Source of the DNA: Chloroflexota bacterium
Lineage (GTDB): Bacteria > Chloroflexota > Dehalococcoidia > Lucifugimonadales > SAR202-VII-2
NCBI GenBank assembly: GCA_003228115.1
Contig: QEVV01000001.1
Span: forward strand, 1 to 64,000
Length of the DNA: 64,000 bases
Direction: 5' to 3'
Of the stretch, positions 41,966 through 52,100 are shown piece by piece. Positions within the stretch are counted from its first letter, which is position 1. Each line of letters begins with the position of its first letter. The position numbers were made by a program, and so were the translations under genes. The notes below the pieces were generated by a model, which was not told the origin of the DNA, ran no database searches, and was given only the letters and a program-made list of their open reading frames with translations.

Positions 41966-42837
41966 GAGCTATCCGGCGGGTTCCAGCCCCGAACCACCGC
42001 GTCTGTCATGCGGGCCACACGCGCCATCTGCTTTACGTCATGGACCCTCACAATATCGGCGCCACCTGCAATAGCCAGAGCGACGGTTGCGGCTGTGCCC
42101 TCAAGCCTGTCTTCTGGAGGCAGGCCCAACACCAGCCCAATTGTGGACTTCCTAGATGTGCCCACCAGCAACGGTTGGCCCAAGCTTTGAAACTCATGAA
42201 GGCGCCGAAGCATTTCAAGGTTGATCTGCGCATCCTTGCCGAAGCCAAAACCCGGGTCCAGCATGATGTTTTCGATGGGAACCCCTGCAGCTATGGCGGC
42301 GTCCTTGGCCTTCTGCAATGAGGCGATGACCTCTGCCACCGCGTTCCCCTCATACTTCGTGCCACGTTGGTTATGCATGAGAACCACAGGTACGCCGCGC
42401 TCAGCCGCAACTGGGGCAATGTTGGTCTCAGCGGAAGTGCCCCACACATCGTTCAGAAAGGATGCCCCAACGTCTAAGGCTCGCCGGGCTACCCCCTGTT
42501 TATAGGTATCGATGCTGATGGGAACGTCCGTGGCCGCTTTCAGACGTTCGATGACGGGGAGTACCCGGCGCAGCTCCTCCTCTTCGTCGATGAACGTGCC
42601 TTCCCTAGCCTCTGTAGAGAATCTCGACTCTGCCCTTGCCGCATACGGTGGGCGGGTCGACTCCCCTCCAATGTCCAGGAAATCGGCCCCCTCTTCCACA
42701 AACCGCAGCCCCTGGGCCACTGAAGCATCCACGTCGGCCCCTAGGCCATCACCGGAAAAGGAGTCAAACGTTACGTTGATGACTCCCATAACATAGGTCC
42801 GTGCGCCCCAGCGATACTCGCGACCGCCGATCTTCAT
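41962..42837 (-). CDS. folP: Dihydropteroate synthase
   Basis: 291 aa from the ATG at 42837, which has AAGGA upstream; an in-frame ATG at 42867 lacks a ribosome site. The TIM barrel has MGVINVTFDSFSGDG (usually NVTPDSFSDGG, so the proline is a phenylalanine here), DIGGESTRP with the pterin-binding residues, SIDTYK, NDVWG and VGTSRKSTIG. It joins p-aminobenzoate to the pterin and is the sulfonamide target. It is first in a two-gene unit with folK. Confidence 0.95.
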   Translation of the reverse strand: MKIGGREYRWGARTYVMGVINVTFDSFSGDGLGADVDASVAQGLRFVEEGADFLDIGGESTRPPYAARAESRFSTEAREGTFIDEEEELRRVLPVIERLKAATDVPISIDTYKQGVARRALDVGASFLNDVWGTSAETNIAPVAAERGVPVVLMHNQRGTKYEGNAVAEVIASLQKAKDAAIAAGVPIENIMLDPGFGFGKDAQINLEMLRRLHEFQSLGQPLLVGTSRKSTIGLVLGLPPEDRLEGTAATVALAIAGGADIVRVHDVKQMARVARMTDAVVRGWNPPDSS

Positions 42838-42988
42838 GGATGCCGTCCTTCTTTCCGATGAAATCATGGGTCACTGGCAACTCAGACATGGCTCACATCC
42901 AGGATGAGAGCACCAAGGCAGCAACGTCAAGGTTCCAAGCCAAAAGGCGCCAACGGATGAGACGACGCCTCGAAGACCCAATTCTTGG

Positions 42989-43017
42989 TTGTTGTGCCTT
43001 CTACCTTTTGGTAGGAT
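42989..43017 (+). promoter_or_regulatory. Predicted promoter TTGTTG-17-TAGGAT ahead of the carboxylase gene
   Basis: TTGTTG (42989-42994) and TAGGAT (43012-43017), spacer 17. Transcription would begin about 50 nt before the ATG at 43077. Confidence 0.45.
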
Positions 43018-43076
43018 GGCCCTAGGTTTGTTGCCCTTCTTTCCCTTCATTTACTAGAGGTTCCCCCCAAGAGGCC

Positions 43077-44639
43077 ATGACTGTCGAGAAGCAGATCGAA
43101 GACAAACGCGACCAGCTTCAGCGCCTACGCCAGGAAAGCCTAGCTGGTGGTGGCGAAGCCCGTATCGCTACTCAGCACGCCAAGGGCAAAAAGACTGCCC
43201 GAGAACGCATCGACCTCCTTCTAGACCCCGGTTCCTTCATCGAGATCGACCCCTTCGTCACCCACAGAAGCACTCAGTTCGGCCTGGACAAACAAAAGTT
43301 CCTTGGAGACGCCGTCGTTACGGGCTGGGGCAAGGTAAACGGCAACACCATCTTTGTCTTCGCTGAAGACTTCACGGTCTTCGGCGGCTCCTTGTCCGAG
43401 GTCGTCAGCGAAAAGATCTGCAAGGTTATGGATCTGGCGGTCAAGACCGGAGCGCCCATTGTCGGCCTCAAGGACTCTGGGGGAGCCCGTATCCAAGAGG
43501 GTGTCGTCAGCCTGGCTGGCTACGGGGAGATATTCCTACGCAACACACTGGCGTCTGGGGTAATCCCGCAGATATCGGTCATTCTCGGCCCCTGCGCTGG
43601 CGGGGCTGTGTACTCCCCCGCTATTACCGATTTCGTGTTCATGGTCAGGGGATCGGCCCAGATGTACATCACGGGGCCTGACGTAGTGCGAGCTGTAACG
43701 GGCGAGGACGTAACCCACGAAGAGTTGGGTGGCGCAGCCAGTCATTCCTCGAAAAGCGGTGTTGCCCATTTCTCCTACGACTCTGAAGAGGAATGTCTCC
43801 AGGAAGTCCGCCGCCTGTTTACCTTCCTTCCGGCCAATAACATGGCCGACCTTCCGATAGAGCCCTGTTACGACGACCCCCATCGCGCCGATCCTGAACT
43901 AGCCAATATCGTGCCCGAGGACCCATCGAAACCCTATGACATGAAGGACCTCGTAGTCCGGGTAGTGGACGAAGGCGACTTCATGGAAGTCCATGAGCAA
44001 TTCGCCCCCAACATCATCGTGGGCTTCGCCAGGGTGAATGGTCAGCCCGTGGGCATAGTCGGGCAGCAGCCCAACTACCTGGCGGGGGTTCTTGACATTG
44101 ATGCGTCAGTAAAGGCGGCACGGTTCGTGCGCTTCTGCGACGCATTCAACATTCCCATCATCACCTTTGTAGACGTGCCTGGGTTCATGCCAGGTACCGA
44201 CCAAGAGTATCGAGGGATCATCAAGCACGGAGCCAAGCTGCTCTATGCCTACGCCGAAGCAACGGTGCCCAAGATCACCATCATTACCCGCAAAGCCTAC
44301 GGCGGCGCTTATCTGGTCATGGGCAGCAAGTCGCTCGGCGCCGATCTAAACTACGCTTGGCCCACGGCTGAGATCGCCGTTATGGGACCGGAAGGTGCAG
44401 TGAACGTTATCTTTCGCAGCCGCATCAAGCGGGCGGAAGACCCTGTCGCTATGCAACAAAAAATGGTGCAAGAGTACCGCACCGAATTCGCCAATCCCTT
44501 CACGGCCGCTGCTCGGGGTTACATTGATGATGTCATCGACCCTCCAGAGACCCGCCGCCTGATCGTGCAGGGCCTGGACATGCTCAAGAACAAGCGGACC
44601 ACCATTCCTCCAAAGAAGCACGGCAGCATTCCTCTATAG
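43077..44639 (+). CDS. Acyl-CoA carboxylase carboxyltransferase subunit (propionyl-CoA carboxylase beta type)
   Basis: 520 aa, the size of PccB/AccD-type subunits. The N-terminal half has [38 protein letters not shown] (about 126-146) with the acyl-CoA oxyanion site, and [12 protein letters not shown]. The C-terminal half has [13 protein letters not shown] and [13 protein letters not shown], the biotin-side oxyanion glycines. The sequence resembles propionyl- or methylmalonyl-CoA enzymes more than acetyl-CoA carboxylase. The biotin carboxylase/BCCP subunit is not in this window. It is followed directly by malic enzyme, 4 bp after the stop. Confidence 0.93.
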   Translation: MTVEKQIEDKRDQLQRLRQESLAGGGEARIATQHAKGKKTARERIDLLLDPGSFIEIDPFVTHRSTQFGLDKQKFLGDAVVTGWGKVNGNTIFVFAEDFTVFGGSLSEVVSEKICKVMDLAVKTGAPIVGLKDSGGARIQEGVVSLAGYGEIFLRNTLASGVIPQISVILGPCAGGAVYSPAITDFVFMVRGSAQMYITGPDVVRAVTGEDVTHEELGGAASHSSKSGVAHFSYDSEEECLQEVRRLFTFLPANNMADLPIEPCYDDPHRADPELANIVPEDPSKPYDMKDLVVRVVDEGDFMEVHEQFAPNIIVGFARVNGQPVGIVGQQPNYLAGVLDIDASVKAARFVRFCDAFNIPIITFVDVPGFMPGTDQEYRGIIKHGAKLLYAYAEATVPKITIITRKAYGGAYLVMGSKSLGADLNYAWPTAEIAVMGPEGAVNVIFRSRIKRAEDPVAMQQKMVQEYRTEFANPFTAAARGYIDDVIDPPETRRLIVQGLDMLKNKRTTIPPKKHGSIPL

Positions 44640-44643
44640 ATCT

Positions 44644-46110
44644 ATGACAACCCCCAGAGAAGGTACGGCGGCGGCAAGAAAGCGAGAGCGGATAATTCCC
44701 GCCCTCGGCGCGCCCATTACCGTCCGCATTGAGCTGAGCAACCGCCCTGGCACCTTGGCGGCCGTAACCGCCACCGTTGGAGAACATGGTGGGAACCTCG
44801 GCGCGATCGATATCGTTGACATCAGCGCGGACAAAGTTGTTCGCGATATCACGTTCACCTGCGAAAGCGAAGATCAGGCCGAAGCCATTGTTAGAGAGAT
44901 TCGACGACTGAAGGGTGTAAAAGTCAGGCAGGCATCAGACCCGGTGCTCCTAGCACACCTGGGCGGGAAGATCGAAATTCATAGCCGGGTGCCGTTGAAG
45001 ACCCGGCAAGACCTATCGGTGGCCTACACACCAGGCGTGGGCCGCGTGTCTATGCACATTTACCATCACCCGGAAACAGTCTGGAATTTGACTTCCAAGC
45101 GAAACACCGTGGCCGTGGTTACAGACGGAACGGCGGTCCTTGGCCTTGGGGCAATCGGGCCTGCTGCGGCCCTGCCGGTCATGGAAGGCAAGGCCGTCCT
45201 CTTCAAGGAATTCGCCGGAATCGACGCCTGGCCCATCTGTCTGAACACGACCAACCCTGAAGAGATCGCGGCGACTGTACGGCACATCGCTCCCGGATTC
45301 GGCGGGATCAATCTTGAGGACATAGCGGCGCCGAGGTGCTTTGAGGTGGAGCAACTCCTCAGAGACGAGTTAGATATCCCAGTTTTTCACGACGACCAGC
45401 ATGGCACGGCAGTGGTTGTCACGGCGGCGTTGTTAAACGCCCTGAGAATCGTTGGCAAAGAGTTGGACGGCATCAAGGTGGCATTGTTGGGAGTGGGAGC
45501 GGCGGGTATGGCCGTTGCCAAGATGCTCATGTCCCAGGGCGTTCGCAACATAACGGGATGCGACCTCCACGGCATCGTGTACCGAGGGCGCAAAGAGGGA
45601 ATGTTCCCGGAACTGGAGTGGTTCGCCGAGCATTCCAACCCAGACAACATCCAAGGGACCATCCGCGATGCGCTGGTGGATGCTGACGTATTCATTGGCG
45701 TTTCTGGACCCGGTCTGGTTACCGCCGACGACATCAGACAGATGGCGCCAGACTCTATCGTCTTCGCGATGGCCAACCCCGTTTCCGAAATCATGCCCCA
45801 CGAAATCCAAGGCATCGCCCGCATCGTCGCCACCGGCCGGTCCGACTATCCAAACCAAATCAACAACGTACTATGCTTCCCCGGACTCTTTCGGGGGGCC
45901 TTGGACGTGCAGGCCAGGGAAATCAACGAAGAGATGAAGATGGCTGCGGCGACGGCCATCGCCCAAGCCATTAGTAAGCGGCACCTACAAGATGACTACA
46001 TCATCCCCAGCGTTTTCAATCGCTCTGTGGTCCCCGCGGTAGCAAAGGCAGTGGCAAAGGCGGCCAGGGCCACTGGCGTTGCCCGTCGGTCGAGAGTCGG
46101 ACTCCGATAA
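44644..46110 (+). CDS. NAD(P)-dependent malic enzyme with N-terminal ACT domain
   Basis: 488 aa. Residues about 18-95 form an ACT domain (ITVRIELSNRPGTLAAVTAT), which suggests allosteric control by an amino acid. The malic enzyme core follows: LSVAYTPGVGRVS with the catalytic tyrosine, VVTDGTAVLGLGAIGPAAALPVMEGKAVLFKEFA (metal and lysine site, split here across two motifs), FHDDQHGTAVV, and the NAD fold GVGAAGMAVAKML. It decarboxylates malate to pyruvate. It is co-transcribed with the carboxylase subunit and separated from malate dehydrogenase by one unknown gene. Confidence 0.95.
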   Translation: MTTPREGTAAARKRERIIPALGAPITVRIELSNRPGTLAAVTATVGEHGGNLGAIDIVDISADKVVRDITFTCESEDQAEAIVREIRRLKGVKVRQASDPVLLAHLGGKIEIHSRVPLKTRQDLSVAYTPGVGRVSMHIYHHPETVWNLTSKRNTVAVVTDGTAVLGLGAIGPAAALPVMEGKAVLFKEFAGIDAWPICLNTTNPEEIAATVRHIAPGFGGINLEDIAAPRCFEVEQLLRDELDIPVFHDDQHGTAVVVTAALLNALRIVGKELDGIKVALLGVGAAGMAVAKMLMSQGVRNITGCDLHGIVYRGRKEGMFPELEWFAEHSNPDNIQGTIRDALVDADVFIGVSGPGLVTADDIRQMAPDSIVFAMANPVSEIMPHEIQGIARIVATGRSDYPNQINNVLCFPGLFRGALDVQAREINEEMKMAAATAIAQAISKRHLQDDYIIPSVFNRSVVPAVAKAVAKAARATGVARRSRVGLR

Positions 46111-46154
46111 GCGAAGCCTGCCGAGTAGGCGACGAGCCTCCAGCGGTGCACGCC

Positions 46155-46183
46155 TTGCCCCTGTCAGCGCAGGCCCATATAAT
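46155..46183 (+). promoter_or_regulatory. Predicted promoter TTGCCC-17-TATAAT
   Basis: TTGCCC (46155-46160) and a perfect TATAAT (46178-46183) with a 17-bp spacer. It would start transcription near 46190, giving the 457-aa gene an 80-nt leader. Confidence 0.7.
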
Positions 46184-46269
46184 ATGGCCGCTGTTGCAGA
46201 CTACGGCCATAGTGTTTTTGGGCCTCATCCTGCATAGCCATCACAATAGTTCGATAAGGCAAAGACTAC

Positions 46270-47643
46270 ATGCTAGACCTTCTAAACATAGCGCGGACAG
46301 AAGCCGATGGGGGTGACCTACAGGGACTTCTATCAACGTTGTTCAAGCCCTCAACTGTAAGACCTACCGGCTACCCTGACGCCGTGATCTGGGAAGGTGG
46401 GAACCATGACGGGAAGGTCAATCCTATCGCCCACTCCTTAACCGATGCCTACGCCTTGCTAGGCACGATAGCAGCGGTAGATGTTCTGGGCCTTCCCTTC
46501 TATGCCGTGCCCATGTGGTCACAAATCAGGCACGACAGAAAGCTCGAGCCTCTCACCTGGTTCGGCAACATGCCTTGCATTTCGATCAAGTGGTCGACGG
46601 CAGGCGACGCCTACGTCAATGACGGAAAGGGCGGGAAGGTCGTTGTCATGGGAAAATCCGGCAATGCGCCGCTACGCACCCAAGCTGGCGTGTATTGCAA
46701 CGTTCGCCCCTATGGCCCCACCACTGTAGTCCGCTGCATGCCATGCCTCCCGTACTCCCAGGACAGAGCCGCTTTCAATGTCGATGCCAAGACTGGGATA
46801 GTCCACTCAGAAATGAATACGCCAGGCATCCAGATGGCTTATGCCTGCCGTTTGTTCCTAAAGATGGTTCATGAAACCAAGAGACTCGGCCGTGTCGCTA
46901 TGAAGCCAACGCAGGCTATGGAAGACGGCATCAATGCCGGCCTGCTTTCATGGTTGCTCCAGGGCACACAATTCAAGGTTGGGCGCAAATATGCCGTCGA
47001 TGGCTACGAAGAACATCGTGAGTCCGTGGACCGTATCATCGCCTTACTGCCGAGCGACTTTAAGGATGGCATGGAATCGTGGAGCGGCCAGATAGAGCAG
47101 CATATCTCCGATACCAACTTTGGCATTCTCATCTGGGATTTGATTGAAAAGCGAGACAACATAGTCCTTGCCACTGATCTCGACGGTGATCGGCTCACAG
47201 ACCTTCTGGCAGACGTAACTGATCCTCTGCGCAGATTTGCGCAATTGGTGCTAGACCACGTCGGTGCTAACGGCAAAATGGACAATGCGATGTGGGCGGA
47301 TATGGGCTACACAACAGGCAATGGTCGCGACATGACATCAGTCATGTATCGCATGGAGGGCCCGCCCATCCACGAGCAGACCCTTGGGTCAGCCGACGCC
47401 ATGCTCCTTCGTCTTCTAGATGGTGACGAATCAATGGGTGGCACCAAGAGCCCCTATGACCCCCGGATCCATTTCGTTCTCATCAGAGATGCCTATCTCG
47501 ACGCCAATCCAGGCAATAAGGAACTTAGCGATTGGCTGGATGCTGCCTTGGCCACCTTCGATGGCATTTACGCAGGCAAACGTCCGGGCTTCCTTGAAGG
47601 CTACACGGCCCTCAAGGAAGCAATCTCGCCCTGGGGTTCCTAG
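46270..47643 (+). CDS. Unrecognised 457-aa protein between malic enzyme and malate dehydrogenase
   Basis: 457 aa that I cannot assign to a family. It has no signal peptide or membrane segments. The mixed alpha/beta sequence is rich in aromatic and Asp/Gly-containing turns, and cysteines occur at VRCMPCLPYSQ (about 156-166), the only close pair. Noticeable stretches are WEGGNHDGKVNPIAHS, GKVVVMGKSGNAPL and TTGNGRDMTSVMY. The middle contains no nucleotide-binding loop. By eye, GC content seems lower than in its neighbours, which with its own consensus promoter may mean acquisition. A full-length ORF with good coding statistics and both a promoter and a hairpin after it supports a real gene. Confidence 0.85.
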   Translation: MLDLLNIARTEADGGDLQGLLSTLFKPSTVRPTGYPDAVIWEGGNHDGKVNPIAHSLTDAYALLGTIAAVDVLGLPFYAVPMWSQIRHDRKLEPLTWFGNMPCISIKWSTAGDAYVNDGKGGKVVVMGKSGNAPLRTQAGVYCNVRPYGPTTVVRCMPCLPYSQDRAAFNVDAKTGIVHSEMNTPGIQMAYACRLFLKMVHETKRLGRVAMKPTQAMEDGINAGLLSWLLQGTQFKVGRKYAVDGYEEHRESVDRIIALLPSDFKDGMESWSGQIEQHISDTNFGILIWDLIEKRDNIVLATDLDGDRLTDLLADVTDPLRRFAQLVLDHVGANGKMDNAMWADMGYTTGNGRDMTSVMYRMEGPPIHEQTLGSADAMLLRLLDGDESMGGTKSPYDPRIHFVLIRDAYLDANPGNKELSDWLDAALATFDGIYAGKRPGFLEGYTALKEAISPWGS

Positions 47644-47679
47644 AAGCATAGGCGATATTTCTACATGTAGACGTAGCTA

Positions 47680-47706
47680 GAAAGGGCGGGTAGAACCCGC
47701 CCTTTC
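47680..47706 (+). terminator. Hairpin after the 457-aa gene
   Basis: Stem GAAAGGGCGGGT/ACCCGCCCTTTC (12 bp) with a three-base loop, 37 bp after the stop. There is no T-run on either side (tcaag follows), so it is a weak or factor-assisted terminator or a small REP-like palindrome. Confidence 0.6.
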
Positions 47707-47764
47707 TCAAGTAGACACGTTCGGGAACTGACACTCAACCAAAACATTGGGAGGCGATGCTGGT

Positions 47765-48700
47765 ATGAAGAAGAAGGTAACAGTCGTTGGCGCAGGAAAC
47801 GTTGGAGCCACTACAGCTCAACGCATAGTGGACAAAGGCTACGCAGACGTCGTGTTGGTGGACGTCGTTGAGGGGCTGCCTCAGGGTAAGGCTCTGGACA
47901 TGTTGGAATCGGCGCCCGTCCTTGGTTCGGATGCCAAAATCGCAGGCAGCAACAGCTACGAAGAGACCGCTGCCTCAGACGTAATAGTCGTGACCGCCGG
48001 CATCGCTCGCAAGCCCGGCATGAGCCGGGACGACCTGCTCCTTACGAACATGAAAATCGTAGGGGCCGTTACTGAAGCGGCTGTGAAGCAGTCTCCCAAC
48101 GCCGTGCTGATCATCGTGTCCAACCCTCTGGACGCCATGGTCTACCAGGGTTTCAAAGTCAGCGGGTTCCCTAAGAACCGCGTGGTAGGCATGGCGGGCA
48201 TCTTGGACACAGCCAGGTTTCGCTCTTTCTTGGCTGCAGAACTAAACGTCTCTGTGCGCGACGTTCAAGCCTACGTTTTGGGCGGCCACGGGGACACCAT
48301 GGTGCCGTTGGTCAACCACACCACCGTGGCAGGCGTCCCTATTCCTCAGCTCCTATCCAAGGAGCGCCTGGACGCCATTGTCCAGCGAACGCGGGACGGC
48401 GGAGCCGAAATTGTTAATCTTCTGAAGACAGGCAGCGCCTACTACGCGCCATCGGCAGCAGCAGTGGAGATGGTGGAAGCCATCCTGTTCGATCAGAAGC
48501 GCATTCTTCCTTGCGCCGCCCTTCTGGAAGGCGAATACGGAATCAATGGCGTCTACGCTGGAGTGCCCGTAAAGCTTGGCGCTGGCGGAGTCGAGGAGAT
48601 CGTGCAACTTGATCTAACCGCAGATGAACAAGCTGCCCTGGCTAAGTCAGCCGCTTCGGTTCAGGAACTTATCGAGATCATGGCCAACAACGGAGGCTAG
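47765..48700 (+). CDS. mdh: Malate dehydrogenase (LDH-like type)
   Basis: 311 aa from the ATG at 47765 behind GGGAGG (an in-frame TTG at 47747 is upstream of that site). The Rossmann motif [17 protein letters not shown] is followed by [16 protein letters not shown] with the mobile-loop arginine pair that selects malate, [10 protein letters not shown], and the catalytic histidine in [10 protein letters not shown]. It interconverts malate and oxaloacetate. A strong terminator follows. Confidence 0.96.
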   Translation: MKKKVTVVGAGNVGATTAQRIVDKGYADVVLVDVVEGLPQGKALDMLESAPVLGSDAKIAGSNSYEETAASDVIVVTAGIARKPGMSRDDLLLTNMKIVGAVTEAAVKQSPNAVLIIVSNPLDAMVYQGFKVSGFPKNRVVGMAGILDTARFRSFLAAELNVSVRDVQAYVLGGHGDTMVPLVNHTTVAGVPIPQLLSKERLDAIVQRTRDGGAEIVNLLKTGSAYYAPSAAAVEMVEAILFDQKRILPCAALLEGEYGINGVYAGVPVKLGAGGVEEIVQLDLTADEQAALAKSAASVQELIEIMANNGG

Positions 48701-48716
48701 GACTTCGACTGGAAAA

Positions 48717-48751
48717 AGAGAGGGCGGGCCAATGGCCCGCCCTCTCTTTTC
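48717..48751. terminator. Bidirectional rho-independent terminator between mdh and tRNA-Pro
   Basis: A 13-bp stem GAGAGGGCGGGCC/GGCCCGCCCTCTC with loop AAT, followed by TTTT on the plus strand and TTTTT on the minus strand. It serves mdh from the left and the tRNA gene from the right. Confidence 0.9.
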
Positions 48752-48767
48752 GAAGCTCCAATCTAAG

Positions 48768-48842
48768 TGGTCGGGGCGGGCGGATTTGAACCGCCGACCT
48801 CCTGGTCCCAAACCAGGCGCGCTGCCGCTGCGCTACGCCCCG
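48768..48842 (-). tRNA. tRNA-Pro, anticodon TGG
   Basis: Minus strand. The acceptor stem CGGGGCG/CGCCCCG (48842-48836 with 48778-48772) is followed by discriminator A and an encoded CCA. The D arm contains AGCGCAGCGGCAGCGC, the anticodon stem-loop CCTGG-TTTGGGA-CCAGG gives TGG, and the T arm GGCGGTTCAAATCCGCC carries the TTCAAAT loop. All pairs were checked by eye. Confidence 0.96.
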
Positions 48843-49103
48843 AATATCCGTCGGTCATTTAGTGTAGCCCAGGGTACTTAGTCCAGCAACCGCACCGCAG
48901 AAGGGCCAACTCCTCTTTCGAGGCATTCGTTCCAGGCTTGTCCCTTCCCTATCCCCTGCTCCGCCTTCTTCCCACAGCAATAAACAACAGGCACTACGCG
49001 CACCCAGGTGAGATAGAGGGGACTATCACGGTGAGGTGGAGGTTCCGTTGCAGAAACCGCGCTCAAACGGCTCCAACGGCCATACTCCCCATGGGGAAGA
49101 CCA

Positions 49104-52100
49104 TTAAGCCACCGGGGCGGGCTCCTTCTCGACTCGGTCCAGGTTGCGCAGCAGTTCTACAACCTTTTCCCGGGTCTTGGCTGCATTGCGAAGTTTGATC
49201 TCCTCGTAGCCACGAATTGCGTCCGGAGCCCTGGCGATCGCCACCACCGCTTGATAGTTGCCTGAAGTGAGCGCCCCTGCCACTTGATCCAGAACCCCCT
49301 CGTACCATGAAACCAGAGACCGCTCCTCTCTTCTGACGCGAGACCGCCCAAAGGGGTCCAAGGCAGTACCTCGCAGGCGCCGCATGGGCACCAGCATGCG
49401 CAGGAAGGGCCGGAACCAGGGGCCCAAGTTGAGCTTATTCTTCATCCCCAACGCTCTGAGCATCGGCGGATGCAGAGCGAACTTGACCCGCGCTCCCTCT
49501 CCAAACGTATGCGCTAAGGACTCGTTGACCGAATCCTTCAGGTGAAGCCTGGCGACCTCGTACTCGTCCTTGTAGGCCATGAGCTTGTACAGGTTGCGAA
49601 TGACTGCATGCGTCAGATCCAAGCCATTGGGGCCTAGCCCATCATCTAGCGCCGCTACGCCCAACACCCGTTCCAGATACCGCCCCGCATGCGCTAGGTC
49701 TTGGTACTCAATGAGTTCGGCAATGCGAATGGCCAAGAGCCGCTGCGACTCCTCATCCAGATGGACGCATCGCTCCATCAGCCGATGGTAGCCGCGTCCC
49801 TCTTTCGATTCTCGACCGAATCCGCTTAGCGCACGCTCCTGTTCCTCTGCGGCGTCAGGCGGGGGAGGATCGACCAGCAGTGCAATCCTTGCGGGATCAT
49901 GCCGCTGAAGACGTCCGTAGCGAAATGCCTGCCGGTTCTGCTCCACCGCCACCCCATTCAGGGCGATGGCTTGCTCTATAGCCTGCGCCTTGAGCGGGAC
50001 AAGACCGCTTTGGTACGCCACACCGAGCATGAACAAGTTTGTGGCCATGTGGTCACCGAAGAGGCGCTCTGCCAGGTCTCCGCCATTGACGTACACATTA
50101 CTAGATGCCCTGGAATACCGGTCGACGGCCTCCTGCAGTTCTCCCGCCTCAGGATACAGAACGTCCACATGCCGAACCATTTCCCCCGTGGGGGTTTCGG
50201 TAGTGTCGACCACGGCTACGGTGCGATCCGGTGAGGATCGATCCAGATTCACTTTCGTGACCCCGCCTAGCATGTCCAGGATCAGCATGAGATCGGCATT
50301 GCCTGCGCCAACCTTGCTGCTAGCGCCTAGTTGGGCCGGACTGTTCGTGAGGACAACGCTAGACAGGACAGCCCCACCCTTCTGGGACAGTCCGGTCTGG
50401 TCCAGATTGATGACGCCCACTCCCTCAATCACTGCTGCGTAGCACAGCAAGGCGTTTACTGTGACAACCCCAGTGCCGCCTATGCCTGGTATGTAGATGT
50501 GGTAGCTGTCGCCAATCTCAGCCTTGGCCGAGGGATCAGGGACGGCATCCGCCTCCAACGAAGGCGGACTCTTCTTTGCAACGCCCGCTCCTCCTTTGCT
50601 CTCCACAATGAGAAACGACGGACAGTCGCCGTGGAGGCAGGAGTAGTCTTTGTTGCACGACGACTGATGGATGCGGGTCTTGCGCCCGAATTCGGTTTCG
50701 ACTGGCTGCACCGACATACAATTGCTGACCTCGCCGCAGTCGCCGCAGCCCTCGCAGACCGCTTCGTTGATCACCACGAAGCGGTTGGGATCTTGCATCC
50801 GGCCCCGCTTGCGCAAGCGGCGCTTCTCGTTAGCGCACAGCTGATCGTAGATGAGCGCTGTAACACCAGGAACTTCCTTTAGCTCCTGCACTGCCTGTTC
50901 GTATTTATCACGGTCGTAGACCTCTGCGGTGGAGGCCAGCCGGCCCAAGTGTTGGTAGCGCTCAGGCTCTTCTGCCACGATGATGGTGCGCTTGACTCCC
51001 TCCGCCTCAAGAAGCAGGGTGAGGTCCGGCACATCCTTGCCACCTACCGGATCCTGGCCGCCCGTCATGGCAACCGTGCCGTTGTACAGGATCTTGAACG
51101 TCGTGTTGATACCAGCCGCCACGGTGGCCCTAACCCCTTGACTACCAGAGTGGGAAAAAGTGCCGTCGCCGATGTTCTGGAAGAAGTGATCGGTCTCCGT
51201 AAATGGAGCAATCCCAATGAAGGGGGCTCCCTCCCCTCCCATCTGCGTTAAGAATTTGACTTGCCGTTCCGGTTGAGTCTGCAGCGCGGCCAAGCTGTGG
51301 CACCCAATGCCACCGCCGATAACCTCTCCTTCCACAGCAACGGTGGAACGGCTGTGCGGGCAGCCGGAGCAGTAGCTGGGTCGACGAATCGGAAAGAGTT
51401 CGTATGGGCGTTGCTTGATGATCTGAAGTTGCTCCAGCCGCCGGGCAACCCCTGGATGCTGCTCCAAACGAAGCAGACGAGGCGCCAGGCGCTCGGTCAC
51501 CATGTCGGCGTCCATCTCCCCGTACATCGGAAACAGGACGTTGCCGTCTTCATCTTGTTTGCCAATAACGGCTGGCCGTCGCGGCAGGTTGTACAGGATG
51601 CTCCGGATCTGGGATTCAAGGAAATCTCGTTTCTCCTCCACAACGATGATTTCTTCGAGCCCCTCAGCGAACCGGCGGACCACGTCGGGCTCCACGGGGT
51701 AGATCATGCCCAATCGCAGAATGCGGACGCCCAGCCGATTCAACTCAGCCTCGTCAAGACCGCAGTCCAGCAGGGACTGCAAAACGTCCCCAGTAGTCTT
51801 ACCCGCCGAGACGATACCCAAGCGATCCTTTGGTGAGGAGACTACTATCTCATCCAGAGCGTTAGCCCTAGCGAAGGCCAAAACGGCCTGGTGGCGCTCG
51901 TGATAGAGATGGCGCTCCATGTCCACGGTAGATGGTGGCAGGAAAACGAAGTTGTCAGCCTTTTGATAGGTGTGCCCATCAACGGAGAAATCAGCCGGAA
52001 CAACCACTGAAGGGCTGTCCAGACCGACCTCAATAATCGTGCCGCCATCGCAGAGGTTGGTGGGCGCCTTGAGGGCCACCCAAAGCCCAACGAAACGAGA

